Below, one piece after another: positions 6,693-9,740 of a stretch of DNA of 9,740 nt (its first letter is position 1; each line of letters opens with the position of its first letter). The stretch is from an uncultured Actinomycetes bacterium (GTDB lineage Bacteria > Actinomycetota > Actinomycetes > S36-B12 > UBA5976). The notes below the pieces were generated by a model. That model saw only the letters and a program-made list of their open reading frames with translations, made no database searches and was not told where the DNA came from. The stretch covers positions 1 through 9,740 of the forward strand of contig CALBND010000164.1 in the NCBI GenBank assembly GCA_937896305.1, in the 5' to 3' direction. A program made the position numbers and the translations under genes.

Positions 6693-7613
6693 ATGAAAGT
6701 AATTTTTGCAGGAACTCCTAAAGTTGCACTACCAATTTTAGAGAAACTTATAGATTCAGATCATGAAGTTGTGGCAGTAATTTCTCAACCGGATAAGAAA
6801 AGTGGTAGAGGTCAAGAACTAAATGCATCTGCAGTGAGTGTTTTTGCCGAGGCAAAGTCTCTAAAATTATTCAGACCAGAAATACTCGATGAAGATTTCT
6901 TTAACAAGAACTTACATTCTTTCAATGCTGATGTAGCAGTTGTTGTTGCATACGGTCAAATATTGTCAGAAAATTTACTTTCTAAATTGACAAAGGGTTG
7001 GATAAATGTCCACTTCTCCACTCTGCCAAAATTTAGGGGAGCCGCACCAGTTCAGCATGCTTTATTAAATGGGGAAAGTGAAACTGGAGTAACAGTGTTT
7101 CAAATTGAAAATGGATTAGATTCTGGTCCAATTTGGGATATCAAAAGTTTAAATATCATGGAATCAGATAACACAAACTCTTTATTAGATAAGTTATCTG
7201 CTATTGGATCTGATCTGGTTTTAGAAACACTTGAGAAAATAGAATCGAATCAATTCCCTGTTTCTCAAACTGGAACAATTAGTTTTGCGACAAAATTGCA
7301 TGAAAGTGATTTTCAAATCAATTGGTCTGATTCAAGTAAAAAAATATTAAATATCATAAAAGCTGGTTCAAATGATTTGGCTGCCCATACATTGTTTGAA
7401 GGAAATAAAATCAAAATATTGAGAGCTCGAATCATTGACAGTGATTTCAATTCTGATCCTGGCCAAATTACTATTGCTAATAAGGAAGTTCTAGTCGTAA
7501 CAGGCGATGGTGTCATTGCATTAGTAGAAATCATTCCTCAAGGAAAAAAGCAGATGTCTGCCATGTCTTGGCTTAATGGGATTCAAGATAAATCTGGTCT
7601 AAAATTTCAATAA
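6693..7613 (+). CDS. fmt: Methionyl-tRNA formyltransferase
   Basis: A 306-residue enzyme that formylates the methionine on initiator tRNA with 10-formyltetrahydrofolate, allowing IF2 to select it. The N-terminal catalytic domain (1 to about 200) shows MKVIFAGTPKVA, SQPDKKSGRGQ, the catalytic Asn105 and His107 in INVHFSTLP, RGAAPVQHALLNG (115-127) and Asp143 in ENGLDSGPI. The loop is FSTLPKFRGAAP where most members have SLLPKWRGAAP, a conservative change. The C-terminal OB-fold tRNA-binding domain (about 205-306) is recognisable from QINWSDSSKKI and the ending. Only 2 bases separate the start from the def stop and no good Shine-Dalgarno is seen, so translation is probably coupled to def. In other actinobacteria rsmB commonly follows; here rpe does. 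Confidence 0.97.
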   Translation: MKVIFAGTPKVALPILEKLIDSDHEVVAVISQPDKKSGRGQELNASAVSVFAEAKSLKLFRPEILDEDFFNKNLHSFNADVAVVVAYGQILSENLLSKLTKGWINVHFSTLPKFRGAAPVQHALLNGESETGVTVFQIENGLDSGPIWDIKSLNIMESDNTNSLLDKLSAIGSDLVLETLEKIESNQFPVSQTGTISFATKLHESDFQINWSDSSKKILNIIKAGSNDLAAHTLFEGNKIKILRARIIDSDFNSDPGQITIANKEVLVVTGDGVIALVEIIPQGKKQMSAMSWLNGIQDKSGLKFQ

Positions 7614-7649
7614 TCATTCTAAAAGAGTTCATAGTGAAACATTTTGATC

Positions 7650-7673
7650 TTGGACTCAGGTAAACTACCAATA
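7650..7673 (+). promoter_or_regulatory. Possible leaderless promoter for rpe
   Basis: TAAACT at 7661-7666 fits the actinobacterial -10 pattern TAnnnT and ends 6 bases before the A of the rpe ATG (7673), the spacing at which transcription would begin on the start codon itself. No good -35 stands at the normal distance; TTGGAC (7650-7655) is too close. The gap has only a weak ribosome site (AGG at 7658-7660, 12 bases away), which also favours leaderless initiation. Pattern-based only. Confidence 0.35.
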
Positions 7674-8338
7674 TGGATATAAAAATTGGGGCTAGCATTC
7701 TTAATGCTGATGCTCGATATCTAGAGTCAGCAATCCAATCTGTAGAAACTTCTATTGATTGGGTTCACTTTGATGTTATGGATAACCATTTTGTTCCAAA
7801 CTTAAGTTTTGGGGCAGGGGTGTTGAACAGTTTAAGTAAAAACAAAATTAAACCCATAGATGCTCATTTGATGATAGAGAATCCAGATAAATGGGCACCA
7901 GATTTTGTCACAGCAGGTGCTGATTCAGTGACTTTTCATATTGAAGCATCTAAGGATCCTCATCGACTGATTAAGACCATTAAAGGTTTAAAAAGCAAAG
8001 TCGGTGTAGCAATAAAACCAGGAACACCGCTTGATGAAGTTAAAGAATTTTTAGAAGAAATTGACGTTTTACTTGTGATGACCGTTGAACCAGGATTTGG
8101 TGGCCAAAGTTTCATGTATGACATGTTAGAAAAAGTTAAAGAGGCTCGATCAATAGTCAACAGTAAAAAATTAAATCTCTGGATCCAGGTAGATGGCGGG
8201 GTAAGTGAAAGTAGCATCGATAAAGCGACTGCTGCGGGTGCTGATTTTCTGGTTGTTGGTTCGGCTGCATTTGCTGCAGCAGATCCTGGTAAGGCTATGC
8301 AAGAACTTTTGAAAAAAGCAAAGCAAGGGATTTCGTAA
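7673..8338 (+). CDS. rpe: Ribulose-phosphate 3-epimerase
   Basis: A 221-residue TIM-barrel enzyme that interconverts ribulose 5-phosphate and xylulose 5-phosphate in the pentose phosphate pathway. Expected metal ligands and catalytic acids are all visible: His32 and Asp34 in VHFDVMDNHFVPN, His65 in DAHLMIENP, and Asp174 in QVDGGV. The phosphate-binding parts VEPGFGGQSF (138-147) and VVGSAAF (194-200) are intact, as is AIKPGTP (113-119). Position 38 is Asn (DVMDN) where most bacteria have Gly, which I recall as usual in actinobacteria. It follows fmt after 59 bases and precedes ribD by 4 bases. Ribulose 5-phosphate is also the substrate of RibB in riboflavin synthesis, a plausible reason for this neighbourhood. 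The ATG gives the normal N-terminus (IGASILNAD). Confidence 0.97.
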   Translation: MDIKIGASILNADARYLESAIQSVETSIDWVHFDVMDNHFVPNLSFGAGVLNSLSKNKIKPIDAHLMIENPDKWAPDFVTAGADSVTFHIEASKDPHRLIKTIKGLKSKVGVAIKPGTPLDEVKEFLEEIDVLLVMTVEPGFGGQSFMYDMLEKVKEARSIVNSKKLNLWIQVDGGVSESSIDKATAAGADFLVVGSAAFAAADPGKAMQELLKKAKQGIS

Positions 8339-8342
8339 TTAA

Positions 8343-9356
8343 ATGGTTTATCAATCTGATTTATTTTGGCTAGCAAGTGCCTTTGACCAATCACTTAAAC
8401 CAGTCAGCGTGAAAAGAAATCCACGTGTTGGGTCAGTAATTATTGACAAGACAGGACTTTTGTTAGCAAGTGGATCTCATGAAGGTTATGGAACTGCTCA
8501 CGCAGAGCAGGTAGCTATTCGTAATGCAAAAGGTAGAACAAAAGGTGCAACAATTTATGTCAATTTAGCGCCCTGTAATCATGTGGGTAAAACCCCGTCT
8601 TGCTGTGTGGCAATCATCGAAAGTGGAATTAAGAAAGTTGTTTATTCAGTGGATGACCCAAATCCCTTGAGTCAAGGAAATATAGATTTCTTAAAAATCA
8701 ATGGTGTTGAAGTTGTAAAAATTAAAGCCCCGAAAAAATATGAGAATGTTAATTTTCGATGGCTACAATCATATTCCAAACAAAGACCCTATGTTTCAGC
8801 CAAGATTGCTCTAAGTTTAGACGGTTATATTCATAATAATATTAAGAAAAACATGAGACTCACTGGAAAAGAAGTTGAAAGAGAAGTTCATATAATTCGT
8901 AATGGTTGTGATGCAGTTGTGACTGGTACAGGAACAGTTCTAACAGATAACCCAAAACTTAATGTGAGATTTCCTAAGCGCATTGCTTCGAAGAATCAAC
9001 CAATTCGATACGTAGTTGGAAATAAAGAAATCCCCAAATCATTCAATGTATTTGATGAAGAATCTGAAACAGTTTTTAGTCCCACTAAGGAACCTAAATT
9101 AATCTTGCAGGACTTAATGGAGTTAGACGTTAGAACTGTTCTGCTTGAATCTGGACCCACTTTGTTCACAAAATTTCTCGAAGCCAAATGTATCGATGAA
9201 TTAGTTATATATCTAGCACCAAAATTTCTTGGTCAAGGTCTTGGAATCGTGAACACCATTTTGAGTCCTATCAGCGACTATCATTCAAGGGTGAGTAAAG
9301 TAGACATTGTTGGAAATGACTTAAGAATCAGGATTTTGTTAAACAACGAAATGTAG
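8343..9356 (+). CDS. ribD: Bifunctional riboflavin biosynthesis protein RibD (pyrimidine deaminase / reductase)
   Basis: A 337-residue two-domain enzyme. The N-terminal cytidine-deaminase-like domain (1 to about 145) deaminates the pyrimidine from GTP cyclohydrolase II; the C-terminal dihydrofolate-reductase-like domain (about 147-337) reduces the ribosyl side chain with NADPH. The zinc site is kept: His53 and catalytic Glu55 in HAE, Cys78 and Cys87. The reductase shows AKIALSLDGYI, VTGTGTVLTDNP, VLLESGPTL and YLAPKFLGQG. Several near-consensus positions differ: LAPC replaces LEPC (Ala76), RNPRVG replaces PNPxVG, TPSC replaces TPPC, and ESGP replaces EGGP. Core catalytic residues are intact, so it is probably functional but diverged. 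The ATG lies 4 bases after rpe with AAGGGA (8325-8330) upstream, implying cotranscription. Confidence 0.94.
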   Translation: MVYQSDLFWLASAFDQSLKPVSVKRNPRVGSVIIDKTGLLLASGSHEGYGTAHAEQVAIRNAKGRTKGATIYVNLAPCNHVGKTPSCCVAIIESGIKKVVYSVDDPNPLSQGNIDFLKINGVEVVKIKAPKKYENVNFRWLQSYSKQRPYVSAKIALSLDGYIHNNIKKNMRLTGKEVEREVHIIRNGCDAVVTGTGTVLTDNPKLNVRFPKRIASKNQPIRYVVGNKEIPKSFNVFDEESETVFSPTKEPKLILQDLMELDVRTVLLESGPTLFTKFLEAKCIDELVIYLAPKFLGQGLGIVNTILSPISDYHSRVSKVDIVGNDLRIRILLNNEM

Positions 9357-9365
9357 GCAGGATAA

Positions 9366-9740
9366 ATGTTCACCGGGATCGTTCAAGAAACTGGCACGGT
9401 TCTAGCTCTACGTGAATTGGGCAGTAATTCTATCCAAATTGATATTGATTGCAAATCTATAAATGAAAAATCGGCGTTAGGCGATAGCGTTTGTATTTCA
9501 GGAATTTGCTTAACAGTAGAAGTAAAGGAAATAAATTCACTTACATTCACAGCAATATCTGAAACTGTAAATAAAACAAATATTGATAAATTTAAAACTG
9601 GGCAATTAGTTAATGTTGAAGAGTCAGCTACAGCTAATACTCTCATTGGTGGTCATCCGATAACTGGTCATGTAGATGTGACATCGGAGGTTTTAAATAT
9701 TATTGAAAACGAGGTATGGAAAACGATCAGATTTAAATTG
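9366..9740 (+). CDS. ribE: Riboflavin synthase alpha chain, N-terminal part (runs off the window)
   Basis: 125 codons are visible with no stop before the window end; the family is about 200-215 residues, so a little over half is present. Riboflavin synthase dismutates two 6,7-dimethyl-8-ribityllumazine molecules to riboflavin and the RibD/RibA-pathway pyrimidine. The chain begins MFTGIVQETG, the classic start. The first lumazine-binding barrel contains GDSVCISGICLTV (39-51, with Cys48), the ISETVNKT segment (64-71) and IGGHPITGHVD (94-104, with His97 and His102). The second barrel begins at the edge. The ATG follows AGGA (9359-9362) and lies 9 bases after ribD. In other actinobacteria ribBA and ribH follow. 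The gene is named ribC in some species. Confidence 0.96.
   Translation, partial: MFTGIVQETGTVLALRELGSNSIQIDIDCKSINEKSALGDSVCISGICLTVEVKEINSLTFTAISETVNKTNIDKFKTGQLVNVEESATANTLIGGHPITGHVDVTSEVLNIIENEVWKTIRFKL

Noticed and set aside
7960..8394. Open frame of 144 codons on the - strand opposite rpe and ribD
   Set aside because: It lies antisense to two clearly conserved genes, has no recognisable motif or ribosome site, and similar open antisense frames arise from the codon bias of the + strand.
9383..9646. Open frame of 87 codons on the - strand at the window end
   Set aside because: It is opposite the riboflavin synthase reading frame, which has clear lumazine-barrel motifs.
1..9740. A mobile, defence or other undescribed multi-gene system
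   Set aside because: Every long frame on the + strand is a recognised housekeeping gene in conserved order, with no gap above 71 bases and no long repeat, integrase, transposase or RNA gene noticed by eye.

Overview
The window carries twelve protein genes, all on the + strand and tightly packed; the first and last are cut by the window edges. The order is pyrF (3' end), mihF, gmk, rpoZ, coaBC, metK, priA, def, fmt, rpe, ribD, ribE (5' part). This is the conserved actinobacterial core cluster; from memory Mycobacterium tuberculosis has nearly the same order across Rv1385-Rv1412. The lineage markers are the mycobacterial-type integration host factor MihF, a PriA without helicase motifs, and a nearly canonical actinobacterial omega-subunit core. 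The DNA is AT-rich for that phylum (roughly 35-40% G+C in sampled lines), codons favour A/T in the third position, and gaps are very short. This fits a streamlined, low-GC, probably free-living aquatic actinobacterium (acI/Nanopelagicales-like or a marine relative). That assignment is inference.

Layout: 1-1127 has the end of pyrimidine synthesis (pyrF), a nucleoid protein (mihF) and guanylate kinase (gmk), with gmk overlapping mihF in a TTGA. 1172-2939 has rpoZ, with an unusual acidic tail, and coaBC (coenzyme A synthesis). 3011-6109 has metK (S-adenosylmethionine) and priA (replication restart). 6142-7613 has def and fmt, which remove and add the formyl group of initiator methionine. 7673-9740 has rpe, ribD and ribE; rpe shares ribulose 5-phosphate with riboflavin synthesis, which may explain why it sits there.

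The genes work together as a housekeeping block for nucleotides, cofactors (CoA, SAM, flavins) and the machinery of transcription, replication and translation initiation. No gap reaches 100 bases. I see no tRNA, rRNA, CRISPR, insertion sequence, phage gene or toxin-antitoxin pair, and no convincing new multi-gene system. The points most worth a second look are the roughly 76-residue tail of RpoZ with no basic residue, the missing rsmB between fmt and rpe with a possible leaderless rpe promoter in its place, a perfect 16-bp dyad over the gmk stop and putative rpoZ promoter, helical-turn-spaced repeats before metK, and several consensus changes in RibD.
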